Assembly (NCBI GenBank): GCA_020091685.1
Contig: CM034613.1
Location: 14,452,169 to 14,516,168 of the forward strand
Direction of reading: 5' to 3'
Length of the DNA: 64,000 bases
Source of the DNA: Lutjanus erythropterus
Lineage: Eukaryota; Chordata; Actinopteri; Lutjaniformes; Lutjanidae
Of this stretch, positions 20,086 through 33,261 are shown piece by piece; position 1 is the stretch's first letter; each line of letters opens with the position of its first letter. Made by a program: the position numbers and the translations under genes. The notes under the pieces are model-generated. The model searched no databases. It saw only the letters and a list, made by a program, of their open reading frames with translations, and was not told the DNA's origin.

Positions 20086-23000
20086 TAACATACTGTGACA
20101 ATAGACAGAAAAATAATCTGCACAAAGCGTCATAGACTTTCTACTACAGTTCAGTCATCTTCCAAATTTCAGATCAGATGCTGTGTGTTCTCTTTTGTCC
20201 ACAAGGGGGAGCTCTGTTCCTGTGTGTCGACACACAAGGCGCTGGACTGTGTTAATGTTTTGTTTGTGCATCTTAAGTATTTTGGAAAAACTTTTGTATT
20301 TCCAAAAGCCTTGCTCTGGTATGTGGCCTGTAGGAAATTATAATAAAATACAGTGGTTTGTTTACCCATCCTATTCACAAGAATCTCTTTTGACATTTTA
20401 TTTTGATTTAGTTGGTATGAGAGTCATAAAAACGCTTCAGCAGATGAGGGACAATGTCCAGTAATGTGCGGTATCATCTTCCAAAATGGAAATAGTGGAG
20501 ACGGAGTTATTCCAGGACACATCACTCTGTATTATCATTTCCCTGTCACACACACAGAGTTTAATTGTTGCCCGACTGTTTAAGTGGCATGTGATTCTAG
20601 CTGTGTTTTGCCCATAGGCTGAAAAGGGACGGGGCAGAGCTCCATGGTCGTCTTGTTCAAAATCCTACTCGATGTGATCCAGACTCCCTTTACGAGTCCG
20701 CGAGTGCTGTAAAAGCAGGGAACTCCAAAAGTACAATTTTTTCCCTGTACTTTTGTGGTTTCCTGACATTGACCAGCATCCCCTTTCAGAGTTTGGTCCA
20801 TCAAAGAAGTCCTCTTGGAGGAAAGATAGATTAAGAAAGAACTAAAGCATGTGTTTATGGTCCTTCAGAGATGGTGCATTTTTTAAAGTCTCCCTTAAAT
20901 CTTTCACAGTCCTCAGTGTAGCCTGTACTTTCGGACTTTTAGGACCATTCTCGAGGCCTCCTGCCAGCAAAACCGACTGCACGGGCCAGCAACGGCCACT
21001 CTCCTTCTCAACCCCCCAATCAACAAGCCCCATTGTTTATGAGAGGTTGTTATTGTTGGGCTGCATTCAGAAACAAGAGAAAACTCAAGAGCCCGGCTGC
21101 GCAGAGGCATCCAAAGTAAAGAGAGCAAGGGGTGAGGGGGTGGTTGAGGAAAAACGAAAAGCAGAAATTCCTCTCATTCCCCGCTGGTGTTTTCCAGATT
21201 CCTCAAGCGACAGCTCCTCGGCTGTGCGAGTGAAGTAAGCAACCAGAGGGGAAATTGAAGAGAACGGCGAGAGGAAGAGAACCACATTCTTGAGGGGACG
21301 CGTCACCTACACACAGAATAGAAAGACACTCAATCTCTGTTACTTTGCCTGGCAAAGTATGTAACAGGTTGTGCAGCATGGCCTTCAGCTTTTTAGTCTT
21401 GCCTCTCCATGAATCACTGTTTGAATCACTGAGACGCCATGACATTTCATTTCAAACATCAACTCGCTTCTTACATCTGTCTTTTCAGAAGCAGGGGTAG
21501 GTTGTACAAAACACCTTCGGGTTTCTCCTTAAGTATGACGCTTAACATTTAAGTTTTCCTTAGTTGAGGGATTTGCTCGAGGGTGTTGCATACAATCCCT
21601 TAAAAGGTTAACTTAGTTTAAGGCAAAATCTTAATGCATTTACTGCACTGAAAGAAATTTACAGTAGTAAAATGCTGCTGTTTCCATGAAGACCGTTTGT
21701 TTTCTGGTAGTGATGCTTGTGATACTTGTTATCACTACCATCAAAGAAGTCCAAAAAAATCACCACAACTTGTCTGTTATGGTCAAAGAAGCCGGAGAAG
21801 CAGAAGAATTCAGTTTTCTCTGTCAATATAGCACACGCATAGCAATTTGTTGCTTAATTTTACTACATTTGCCATCAACACCGACTGGACATCCACAAGA
21901 AAAGTGCTGAAGTTTCCCTTTAAATGCTCAAGTGAACATTTTAAGAAAACCACAAAGAGAAGACTTAAGGTGCTTTATGCAACCGGCCCCTAGCCTGAAG
22001 TCTGAACCAGGCTTTTATGCTTCTTGTGTTGTCTCGTCCTCTTTATGTGGCCCTTGTCCCATTCAGCTGAATATGTAGATAGACACCCATCACTATAAAA
22101 CATTCAATAGGGTCACAGCGCACCATAAACCAACATGGACTAAACAATGTCGCCTCTGCAGCACTTTTACTATCCCGCTATTAACCCATCACACAAATCT
22201 CTCCCAGCCATTGAGGCAGTGTTTTTGGAGAGTGGTGGCACATCGTCGCTCTGAGCTGTTTGTTAGGCGTGCGTTCAAGAGCAGCAGATAATTGGCCGAG
22301 GTTTCTAACTAATTGCAATGGGAACAAGGGTTGACAGACAGGTCACGGGGTTGGAGAAACAGCAGAGAGCGTTCGGGAAGGGGTGGGATGTGAAATACGA
22401 GCGGAGCAAAGGCTTTGCTTGCAGTGTGTCAAGTGCGGTAAATAGAAACAGAAAATAACAAGTGAACAAAAACAAGAACTTTGGAGAGGTCTAAAGAGCT
22501 TCTTGATGACACACTCTGTAATTGAAGACAGAGAACTGGCATTCATTTCTATTTGAAGATGGTGACAGTGTTTAGAAGAATTTCTTGTTCTTTTTTATGT
22601 TTGTTTGCTAGTACAAAGTTAATTAATGAAGGGAGATTTTGCCACATTCATAACTCTGATAGTCTTTTTTTTCTTTTAGTTATACGGATGAACTTTTTGC
22701 TAAATATTGCCCTCCTCACGATAAAAGCCAGTCATCTCCTGATTGACGTATCCAGTAAACACAACAGGCAATCCAAAGTAAAGAAAGTCAGTACGTAAAA
22801 TACAGTCCCCGGAGAGGTCATTCATAGCTTAACTCCAGCAACAATGTGTCCACATTATGATCAAGAACCAGCCAATACAAAATAGAAGAACATCCAGATG
22901 TTTACAATCAGATTATGCAATACATCTACAACAGAATACAGATGTGAGTCAGACAAATACAGGAAGAGCAAAAGTTGAATCTAAATATGTGCTATCTGTA

Positions 23001-25299
23001 GGCACACGTCATGCCGCAGCATCTGTAAAAGAAAAAAAACCCTCCACATGAAGAGGAGCTGAAAAATGCAGTCCATAAATGGAAGACAGGCCAAACAGTG
23101 AATCGTTTGTCGCAGCCCTAATTAAGTCGGAGTAGACAAAAAAACCCACAACTTCACAGCAAGTAACAATCATTCCTTGTACTGCTGGTTCTTGGTTTCC
23201 ACTGAAATCAGTCATTTAACAAAATACAAATACAACCTAAACTGTACTTTGGAATTCCTTTTAAGGTACAATAGAGTTTTTTTTTTTTTCAAAGCGTAGA
23301 AAAGAAGGGGACTTAGAATAATATCTAATGTTTCTGAGCAAACACTTTGAGAAAAGCACTAATTTACAACTTCTTAATAACAATTAGCATTTTGCTGGTC
23401 TAATTAATGTCATACAGCAGTAATTACACCTTTATTCAGTCAATGAATGACAAAAAGAGTAGTTAAGTGTACTCTAGCTTAGCTTAGCTTAGAGTTTATT
23501 GTAGTTTAGTTTAACGTATTTGCGAGGGAAAAATACAGAGAAAGACTTACAGATGCAGAAGCATCCCAAATGTTCCCCAACAATGGTCAGGTAAAGGTAT
23601 GCTTCCTAGCTGCTAGTTGACAGAACTTCCTGTAAGTTGGCAAACGGGACTGAACAAAACATTAATCACTTTTAATATTTATTTAATTTAAGGGTGTGAA
23701 AAGGCCTTTATTTGTGGTACAACGGATTTCACATAACTGCAAATAACTCTACACAATGGTAACACTACTAATAAAAATATGGCGGTTATATCACACTTGA
23801 CACCATGTAGCTTATCTTGTCAAATAAGAATCTGAAAATATAAATGACAGCTGTCAGGGCATAATCGTTGTTGATCGTAACAAATCAAGACCCGATACGG
23901 GTCAGTGCGGAGAAAAACTGTTTAAATTGAAAAGTGAATCAAATCATGACCTTGAAATCAAAAGTCAAATCAGATTGCCGATTTTGAGAATCGTGGCACC
24001 CCCACAATCTTAAGAGGAGGTGTGTGCGTAACTCCTCTGTGACGGCCAGCTAACTTAACATTAGCTGTTGTTAAAATGTCAGGACAGAACGGTGTTCCAC
24101 TTAAAAAAAATCTAAACTGGCAAATTTAAGCAAAGTCGGACTGAATAGTTTCCATTTATATCTGCTATCACCAAGATAGTGGCCATGCCTTTTGCAAACC
24201 CTATAGGGTTTATTTTAATATAGGCTACAGTGGATAAAACTTTCCATATTCTGAAACTTAAATGTTGACGTGTTTGTGTGTGTTGCTGTAATTTAATGTT
24301 AGAATTTCTTTGGAATACATATGTTGGGTACCATGGTTTGTATTCTGTCTGAATGATGCAGTACATTGCATGGATATCGCTGAAACAATGACTACATTTC
24401 ACCAAAAAGAAGTCCCCAAAAATGAAAAAAACCAAAACAAAACAAAGAACATCAGAGATTATCACTAAAACAACAAATTCAGCGGACATGCACACAAGTG
24501 CAAACACACATGCTTGGTTTTCTCCCACAAAACAAGCAAGAGTCTACATTTCACATCTCAAATACACTGCTTAGCCTTGTAAAACAATGTACCGGAGTGC
24601 TGTCCACATTCTTGGGTCAGCAGGCGCACGGCTGTGGAAACAGATAGTATAAGTCTGAAGCAATGTCTAGGAAAAAAGGCACCGGCCAGGCTCGCAGCAG
24701 GCAGGCGAGGCAAACTGCCCCAGTGACAGTGTGGTCTGGAGCAAGCTAGAGTTACATCCAGTGCATGTGTGCGTGAGTGTGTGTGTGCATGTGTCATTCA
24801 GGAAAGAAAGCGAAGAAGTTCAGCTAAGAGGAACCCAGTATCCCCCGGAGACTAAACTGTGGTTGTGGAACTTACTGGAACTCCAAACATCGTGTGTGTG
24901 CTTTTGTATTATGTTCATATTTGCCCGAAGGAGGACCACAAATAGATAATTATGGTTTGTTTTAGGTTGCATCTCCGTTGCCCAGTCGTGAAGGCATTGC
25001 AGTTCATTGCTGCGGTGTGTCAGTTCTTAGTTGAAACTCTGTGCATAGAGAGCCAATGGTAAAGGGCAGATGATGCAATGATGGTTGGTCTCCTCTCTCT
25101 TTCGTGTTGACTGGTGTAATTTAGACTCTTACCGGAACTTTCAGTCATAAACAGTCTGTATAGCTGTTTGGCCACCCAGCGAAGCACGTGTGAAAACATG
25201 TTATGCGGTTTTTGCCTTTTAAAGTCTGTTTTTAGCTGAGCTCATTATAAACATTCATCTAGTAATTAAGAGTTGACATAAGTAACATGGTAATTTTTA
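20086..25299. other. Intergenic, no gene seen
   Basis: Between smim20 and rbpj. Open frames here (the longest, 129 codons, at 20849-21238) show no domain, no codon bias that I can see and no splice structure. A T-tract lies near 23279 and a short AGCTT tandem near 23478. Part of 22000-22550 is non-repetitive and moderately GC-balanced, but nothing assigns it a role. Confidence 0.5.
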
Positions 25300-25329
25300 C
25301 AGTATTTAGAATAGTAATTAGCACAATTC

Positions 25330-25960
25330 TTGTTTTTTAATTTAAATGGCACGTTAGTAGTGCTGAGCACTCCTCGCTGCTTTTGGTTTGCATGGCACTA
25401 TGCTTTTAGCCATGCTAAAAACACTGCTAGACATGTCACTAAGGATGGCATTGTTGGTCAGTCAAACGGTCGGCTTTTCCCTTTGGTCCAGACAGAAATA
25501 TCTCAAAAACTATTGGATGGATTACCACAAAAATTTCTAGGCCTAGGCTCCCCCCCAAGTTGGTAATTCTAAATTAAGGACCATGAATGTGTCCTTAATG
25601 ACTTGAGATTTGAAGTGAGACACGCTGCTGCAGAACTTGACTTGGATTTGACAAAGGTGCTGCTAGGTACCAAGCTTACTCAACTGCTGAAGCACAGAGC
25701 AAAGAGTGGGTTTGAGTTTCACTTTGTCCAATAGCTTGGTTTGTGACTAAATGTCTGCAAAAGTAATGACATCCCCTTCAGCCTCAGCCGTGCTAACATG
25801 CTAAAGTATACAGAATGTGCTAAATATCAGTATGTTAGCAGCATGTTGTCATTGGGAGTAGGTTCGTATGTTGATGCTAGAACTGGTTCAAAGCACCACT
25901 GTAATTAAGTATAATCCCACAGAGCCTCTAGCATGGCTGTAGACTGTTAGTCTTGTTTTA
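25330..25960. repeat. Degraded dispersed repeat
   Basis: It holds ATCTCAAAAACTATTGGATG followed later by GCTAACATGCTAAAGT and TATGTTAGCAGCATG. Similar GCTAACATGCTGATATTG-like sequence occurs at 47965-48085. I recognise the pattern as a common worn fish repeat; class and borders are unknown. Confidence 0.5.
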
Positions 25961-26639
25961 ACCACATTGTCAATTAGACCATAAATCACAGGGGACAAAT
26001 GGAAAGCATGAATGTCGGGACTCTGCATCACTACAATATTTTTTGCTCTTTTATCATTCTACGTTGTTCTCCACACTTCTTTTTTTTTTTTGCCTTTTAT
26101 GCCAAAAGATCATTGATACCCTGACCTCTGTGACTCCAACAGGATTATCAACCTATTTGTCATCACTTTCCCAAGCTTCAGTAGGAAGAGATACCATTGA
26201 ATAATTACAAAAAAGATCCTATACAAAAATACACCAAGGTCTCTACCGTGTTTATGGCACAACTCAGTGGGACCGTCTTTCTTCACGGCTCTTCGGGCAG
26301 CTAGTGAATGTGATTAAACAACACCTCTGAATGAGGTGAGTAGGAAATTCTCAAATGTGCCTCGAAGAGTGCCAAAAGCCTGTCGCTTGGCTCATGTCCA
26401 CGTGGGATCTGTAGAGGAAATGTTTAAGCAATTAGTCGGAGTTTAAGGTTGGAAAAAAGTTATTATTTCCTCCATCTTGTTTTTTTCTTCAATGGGGAGG
26501 AAAATCTTTGTTATGGGCAGACCTCATCATGCAGACCATCTTTTCCTCTTTTTAATGTGTTGTCCCATGTTCCACTGATTCTATGGAACCAAAATGTTGA
26601 AACCGCAATTACATTTAACACAGATCTGTTTGATTAACC

Positions 26640-27130
26640 TACAAAACCACACACGCGCATGCACACATGCGGATTGAAATGTTATTGTCGCCCATTACAG
26701 CACCACTGTCTGAGCTTGTGTGTCTGAGCCCCGGCCGTCAATCACGGTATATAGCAGGTTTCCGTTTTACAGTCCCATTATAATCTTAAAAATTTCTTAT
26801 GCACTAAAATAGCAGGGCGACTGTTGATTCAGGCAAGGTTACTGACAAAGAGGGCCAGAGCTGTAAGCAATCATGCTGCTCTTCCAAACCTCTCGGAAAG
26901 GCTAAGAAAAGAGGAGAGCTGAGAGTGAGGGAGAGTGATTTATAAGGCACCTTAATACTTGACACGTTCATTCGTGAAAATAAGTCTGCGGCCTATCAAA
27001 GCCATCGCTTACATTAAAAAACCATGGAAAGCTCTTTTAAACAGCTTTTTTTTAAATACTCGCTGGGCCAGTTTTCATTCATATTTCCTGGCACGGCGCT
27101 TTACTCCCCCTCAGTCCGAGCGTCTATATC
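26640..27130. other. Non-repetitive island, candidate regulatory sequence
   Basis: This stretch has no simple repeats, no MITE-like ends and balanced composition in a repeat-rich gene desert, but no open frame with family resemblance. Such islands between smim20 and rbpj are where distal rbpj enhancers could lie. This is inference from the absence of repeats, not from observed conservation. Confidence 0.3.
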
Positions 27131-28204
27131 AAAATAAACAGTTTAACCCCAAGACAGCATTTAAAAATTATATTGTAGTGAACAATACAGAAGGTATGCA
27201 ATTTTACAGGGCTGTTTAACAGCAGGTAATGCAATAAAGATTGATAAAAATGTGTAATATTATGATCTAATATGACATACTGAGTCGTGTTTTAGTTGGA
27301 CGCACTGCAGCAGTGGGCTGAATGATTCACAGTGTTGAAAATACTCACGATACCCAGCTATTTTCATGCAGCTAGATGAACTGTATCCTGTTATTAGTGG
27401 TTTACACACAGAGCAAATTAATTCAATAAGTCAGACCTATATCCTATGTATGGCATACCTGCAGCTGTATAGAATTAAATAGCTTTAATGGATATTTAGC
27501 ATCCAGAGTGGTGCATGATGAGTCATATTTGGTGTGTGTTTTAATTTTAGTGTAAATGGCGTGTGGGTGAGCAGACATGGTGTGCCTCTGTGTTCCTCGT
27601 GGGTTTTCATTAGGGCCGTGTGGATGACAACAGAATATATGACTTGGCTCGCAACGGGAATTCTGGGAAAGTCATGGAATTTTGGACGCCTTGACGGAAC
27701 ACAGGCTGTCCGCTCTTGGCCCGTTCCCCACCGAGGAGGAGGAGGAATCTGCTGCAGTGTGTATTTGTGTGCGTGCGTGTGTGTGGTGGTGGGCCTTCAG
27801 GACATCCTTAGGGAGCTGACCCAGAACAATGACAGGTTTACAGCACAGCACCAGGCAGGCAGACTCACATGTGGCTGAAATCAAACAGAGACCAGGATCG
27901 CTCTGAGCGCTGGAGCAGATTTGACGCAACCGGATCGTCCAGATGATTAGCAAGGCTGGTAATCTGTATTTCTGCCTTAGTGGGGAATCTAGTGTATCTG
28001 TTAAATTCATCTACCTTCCTCATGTACTTAAGGCTCTTAAGAAGAAAATCTGTGAGGAATCACTTAGTCTCTTGTATCTTGGAACAACTGCTTTTTTATT
28101 TTTTTTTTTTGCTGATGAGCAACATACAAAGTTTTGAAGAACTTATTTAGAATTTCTTCCAACAAAACTTACTTACATGATTCACGTCACTGTTTTCAGA
28201 GCTG

Positions 28205-29125
28205 GAGACTTGAGACGATTTAAAGAATAAAACTCAGGACTTGACTTGGACCTGACCGTTGTGAGACTTACTTGAGACTTTACTGTCTTAAGACTTGGCC
28301 TCACCTGAGACTGGTAAAATCTGAGCAATAAAAAGCACGAGGTGAAACAGCATACTAACAAAGCTTTGAAAGGAAAATGTTCAAATGCTGTGTCATTTTA
28401 ATGATCCGCATTCGGAGCTTTAAAAGACTTGCAGCTTAGCTGACTCGCTATTTCAAGACTTGAACTTGTCTCAAATGACTAGGGGGTTGGGTTGGTCTTA
28501 CACTTCCTGTGGCTTAATTTAGTTTTTAATTTAGTTGGGACTTGACTTCTATCAAATGACTTGAGATTTGGCTAAATAGTCTCAAATTACTTTTGACTAG
28601 ACATAAACTAGTCTGTATGGACTTGAGACTTAACTTGAGACTTGTTACTGCATCACTTGAGACCTGAATTAGACTTGTCTAACATGACTTGTGATATGAT
28701 GTGGACTCTCCAATGAACTGAGACTCAGACTGGTTGCAAATGAAATCTGAAAAGAATTGGATTTACTTGTATTTGGCTTGACTGGAGGACTGACTTGAGA
28801 GTCGTTAATTGGACTTGTTTTTAAGGACTTATGACCTGACTTGAGATTCACCATAACAAGACTTGAGACTTGACTCGAATGATTTGATTCCTCTCAAATG
28901 ACTTGGGATTTGTTACAGAATCGTCTTAAATGACTGTTTCATTCATGCAACCTTTTTTTGAACTTGGAAATTAAGGTAGAGACCTCGTTTACAATGGACT
29001 TAAGTTGACTTTTTTTTTTTAACATAAACTTGTCCCTAACGACTTTACACTTGTTATTGCACGACCTGTGACTTGACTTGTGACTTGGACTTGTATCAGA
29101 TGACTCAGGACTGCCATGAAAGCAC
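28205..29125. repeat. ACTTGAGACTTG minisatellite-like array, part 1
   Basis: About 0.9 kb consists of degenerate variations on GACTTGAGACTTGACTTGG, with frequent TCAAATGACTTG. Unit length varies (about 20-35 bases). The motif resembles the subterminal sequence of the MITEs at 42742-43325 and 57434-58680, which suggests the array grew from such an element. Confidence 0.8.
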
Positions 29126-29859
29126 TCAAAAACAGCTATGGTTGCTTGTCAGATCTTCACAGTATCCAAGCTGCAGAGGCGAGTGTCATAAATTTCAAGT
29201 TAAGATTGTGGAAATTGTATTATTTTGAAAAGCCTTAAAGCCTTGGAAAGGATTTTCTTTCCACAACTGCTCAAGAACTTCATTATTTCCTACATTTGTT
29301 CGCCTCGGCTGTACGTGCAATGGCGGGTCAAAAATAAACCTTGGTCATGTCATGTGCATAACCCTAAACCTAACCACAGGATTAAATAGCGCCCATATGC
29401 ACTGATGTCAGTAGGAAATTTGCAAAAACGATTGAATTGCATGCACAAACCTCATCCTCATATTCTGTCCAAAGGGTATACTCCTGCTATTTAATGCCAT
29501 CCACCCCGACATGAAAGCAGAATCATATCCCACCTGAGCTACAAATGATCTCTCCCTCTGGGCTATGAGCTTACTTTGTGGTCTCCCTTTTCCCTGCTCC
29601 CTGCTCTCCTCATCCATCCATCCCTCCGCTGCTGCGAGAGAGAACAAACCACATGTTTCGGGGAGGAATCCTGAACGGGCAGCATCCCAGACCAAAGTAC
29701 CTCCAGCTCTCCTGCCCCCTGGCATCACTTAGCTCTACCCTGTCATTAAGGACAGGGTTGGATGATTTGTGTTGGAACGCAGCCCTTTGTTCGAGTAGGA
29801 TGGGTGCAGAAGGAGAAAGACAGGAAGCGAGGAGGGATAAAGGAATGATGTCATCTCAG

Positions 29860-29970
29860 GTCGGCGCTGGAAGTGCGCCGGGACCTGTGGCGGCAGGAAT
29901 GGTGTTGCCTTTGGGCTTGGGTGCAGGAAAAGGTGGATAGAGATAAATGAATGACGTGGAATACGTCATA
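29860..29970. repeat. Direct repeat flanking array part 2, left copy
   Basis: The segment beginning ATCTCAGGTCGGCGCTGG and containing GGCAGGAATGGTGTTGCCTT recurs at 30652-30762 in the same orientation, with several small differences. The two copies bracket the second ACTTGAGACTTG array. Confidence 0.75.
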
Positions 29971-30645
29971 TGTATCATTTGTACTTGTCTCAACTGACCT
30001 GACAAATGACTTTTGACTTGACTTGGACTTGTATGAATTGAGACTAAGAGACTTGGATGACTTGACTTCTCTCAACTAACTTCATATTTGACTTGAAACA
30101 GTCTAAAATGACTTCGACCTGTCTTGAATGATTTGTAACTTGACCTGGCCTTGTTTGAATGAATTAAGACTTGGACTTGTTTCAAATCAACTGTGATATG
30201 AATTGGACTTGTCTTTAAAGACTTGACATGACTTGACCTGAGACTTGGCTTGATGCTCATCATCGCAAGACCTAGACTTAACTTAAGACTTAACTTGAAT
30301 GTCTTGACTCCTCTCGAATGACTTGAGATTTGACTTGAAATTATCTCAAATTGCTTGTATTTGACATAATATTGTCCCTAAGGACTTGACACTTGGACCT
30401 GAGTCTTAATTTGAGACTTGCTATGCCATGACTTGTGAGCTGACTTGAAACTTGCCATGACAAGATTTGAGATGTGACTTTGGTCTTGTAATAAATGAGT
30501 GGAAACTTGATTTTGAGCTGTCATGAATGACTTGTAACTTGACTTGGACTTGAATTGAGACTAAGGACTTGAGACTTGGTATTGCAGGACTTGAGTCTTG
30601 ACTCGAGACTTGATACTCCAACACTTGCAACCTGAATTTGACTTC
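29971..30645. repeat. ACTTGAGACTTG array, part 2
   Basis: Same degenerate repeat as 28205-29125, here between two copies of a unique GC-richer sequence. Open frames on the minus strand through it (for example 30072-30263) are artefacts of the repeat. Confidence 0.8.
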
Positions 30646-30651
30646 ACAGTA

Positions 30652-30762
30652 TCATCTCAGGTCGGCGCTGGACATGCGGGACGTGTGGTGGTGGCAGGAA
30701 TGGTGTTGCCTTTGGGCTCCGGAGGCGGATGGAGATGGAATGATGTGGAATATGGTGGAATC
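30652..30762. repeat. Direct repeat flanking array part 2, right copy
   Basis: Second copy of 29860-29970, starting ATCTCAGGTCGGCGCTGG. The spacing of about 795 bases means array plus flank was probably duplicated as one unit and then diverged. Confidence 0.75.
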
Positions 30763-30980
30763 TGAATGAGTAAATATGTGTGTATTTTTTTTTGTTTTGT
30801 GCTGTGGGTATGTGCGCGGGTGCACAAAACTTTCAGTGTGGGTTTGCTAGGCATGTGGTCGGAAAAGTATAGGCTGTTTTATGTTGCGTTCGCTCTTTGT
30901 TTCAGTGTTTCTTTAGTGGGTGGATGGTTGAATGAATCATTTGGACAGAGGCTGAGGTATCAGAAAGAGTGGTTTGGCTT

Positions 30981-31011
30981 GGGGGTGACGGGGAGGGGGG
31001 GAGGGGGGGGC
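30981..31011 (+). other. G-quadruplex-forming tract
   Basis: Five or more runs of three to eight G are separated by one to three bases (GGGGGTGACGGGGAGGGGGG and on). This satisfies the usual G4 pattern on the plus strand. It lies in intergenic DNA. Confidence 0.6.
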
Positions 31012-31189
31012 AAGAGAGAAGGAAAACCAACTTGTACTTGTGGCTTCTGGATTCCTAATGCACACTACTGCACAGTGATGTCTGTCTCTCTCCCGCTACC
31101 TTCAGTATGTAGTGTGGAACATGTCAGATACACCACAGACAGCAAGGACTGAAAGTAATTATGAAAAGCATTTCTGTTCGAGCACAGTG

Positions 31190-32630
31190 CTGAGATTCAT
31201 GTACTTTGTTTTACTTTATCTTTGAGGATTATTTTGGTTTATAGTTGGGTTTCGTAGTTTTCGTAGTTTTGGCCTTTATTCCCATCTCTCATAATAACAT
31301 TGCTTCTAATATACAGAACATGGCAACAAACATCTACTAGCTTATTTATTCATTTGTGTTCATGAACGTCCTTCTAATTTGATTTCTTTTATGGTGATTT
31401 ATATTTGATCTGCATAACCAAATCTTGACAAACTTTACAGAATAAACATATCGGTGGCTTCAATCCGACAAAAGTATGGTGGTGCTTCTTGATAAAAATA
31501 CATGCATGACTTATATCTGTAAAGTTCAGTGTTCACTGCAGCTGCTTCGGTGGCAACCTGGGCTGCCACGTTCACAAGTTTGGTAGCCCCGCCTCTTCTG
31601 CTACGTATACAAGATGGCAGCCATTGAGGGCAAAAACTGTCCTGGGTTCCAGACTTAACATTTTTGAGCACAACATGCGGCTACTCGCAGTGCACTTCAT
31701 TTTGCTGTAAAAGTCGATGTGAACACACTTATGTACTCAAAACAGGAAGTGCAAGTAGACCGCTTGCTAGCTAGCTAAAACAGCTACTCATGATGGCTCA
31801 GCAGAGCAGCTGCTCTTTTGACGAAACCTGCTGACTAAATTGATGGAGCATTAAAGCCAAATACGAAAAGGACAACAGCAAGCAAAAGGAGTATGTCTGG
31901 CAGCAATCCTCGCTGGTGCAACCCAACCTTTATCTTATTTTCTCCTGCGGTGCATCTGTATGCTTGTGTTTATTGTGCCTGCAGTTATCTATTCCTTTTG
32001 CAGTGAAAACCCACGTGACTTCTGGAGAAAGATGATGCATCCTTTGACTCACAGTCACATTTTAGTGCAAGCAATCAGATCAACCGTAAATGGACCACAG
32101 ACAATTTAATGTGATGGCCAACTCCATTGATCTTTAAAGGCCTTGAGATGAAACTCTTTATTGACTGTGCGCTTTTCAATGTCAGTCGCATCAAAGTACA
32201 ACTTATACTGATTTTTTTCTTTTACACAGACATTTGTTCAGCCAAAACTTACATATGCTTCACGCTTCTCATATTAACACATTCATTCAGATGTAAAGTG
32301 CTCAGGAAATGGACTCGCTGTGCACTCCCAGTGTTATTTCACATATTTATTGCATCTTTTATTGTCTCTGCCTTCAATAATATTTAGATGGAAGGGGACT
32401 GATAGGAGCAGACTTCCAATAACAGAGATTAAGTGCTCTGGGGGTGATTGTACAGCGTTTTTGAGGAGAGAGGCGTCTGCCTAAGTAAACTTAGACCAAC
32501 ACTGAGGAATTGCGCTCTGGAACGTGGTGGTGTAACCGGAGCGCGGGTTTGGGAATAGCCCAAGGGAACTGGGCTCAGTTTTCCAAAAGCCTCTATCTCC
32601 TGCGATATGTAGTGTGATTTGAGGAGAGGC
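31190..32630. other. Intergenic, no gene seen
   Basis: Mixed AT-rich sequence without repeats that I could classify and without supported exons. Confidence 0.45.
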
Positions 32631-32636
32631 GAGGAC

Positions 32637-32659
32637 TGTGTGTGTGTGTGTGTGTTTGT

Positions 32660-32713
<54 letters not shown>

Positions 32714-32715
32714 GT
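32637..32715. repeat. (TG)n microsatellite
   Basis: About 79 bases of nearly uninterrupted TG, with single interruptions. It opens two overlapping frames of cysteine-valine repeats that are not genes. It is followed by a CT-rich stretch to about 32895. Confidence 0.95.
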
Positions 32716-33261
32716 AACAGGGGAAGTGGATGGAGGGCTTACAGAACGGCTAAGTCAGGAAAACAAGTCTCAGGAAACCCTATACCTCACTCTGGCACCG
32801 ACACAGACGTTCTTTCTTTCTCTTCCTCTGTCTGTCTCACTCTCTCTGTCTGTCTGTCTCTCTCAGCAGCTCCTGTCTCTCTGTATCTCTCTCCGCCTGC
32901 CTGTACTGGAGAAAAGAGGAGTGAAAGCAACAGCGGTCGGAGCAACAGCCGAACAAAAGCTACCCTTGACACTCAGTGCTGTTAAGGAAACAGCGATGAC
33001 CTTGTTGGGAGTTCAAACCTCTTCATACTCAGAGTCTCTCTCTCCTTTCTTTTTGTGCTCTTTTGTTTGCTGCTTTTTGCTGCTTTTTATAAAGTTATTT
33101 TCAAGAAAAAAAAAACAAAAAAATCAATGTGCAAGAGAACATTGATCCCAAAAATAAATATATATATATACATATTCATCTATTGCCTGTAGTCCTATTT
33201 ATCCATCTAGATAGTTTTGGTATGAGTTACTGAATTTTGGAGATATCCCATTATATATATC

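Noticed and set aside
20849-21238. 129-codon plus-strand frame starting MCLWSFRDG
   Set aside because: No recognisable domain, a competing antisense frame, and no exon borders. Treated as chance.
24112-24528. 138-codon minus-strand frame with hydrophobic segments
   Set aside because: No homology recognised, AT-rich composition and no splice or promoter context.
28669-30630. Minus-strand Ser/Lys-rich frames
   Set aside because: They read through the ACTTGAGACTTG repeats and mirror the repeat unit.
32638-33145. Long plus-strand frames of 115 and 167 codons with Cys-Val repeats
   Set aside because: They are translations of the (TG)n tract and the CT-rich flank. No domain or splice structure.
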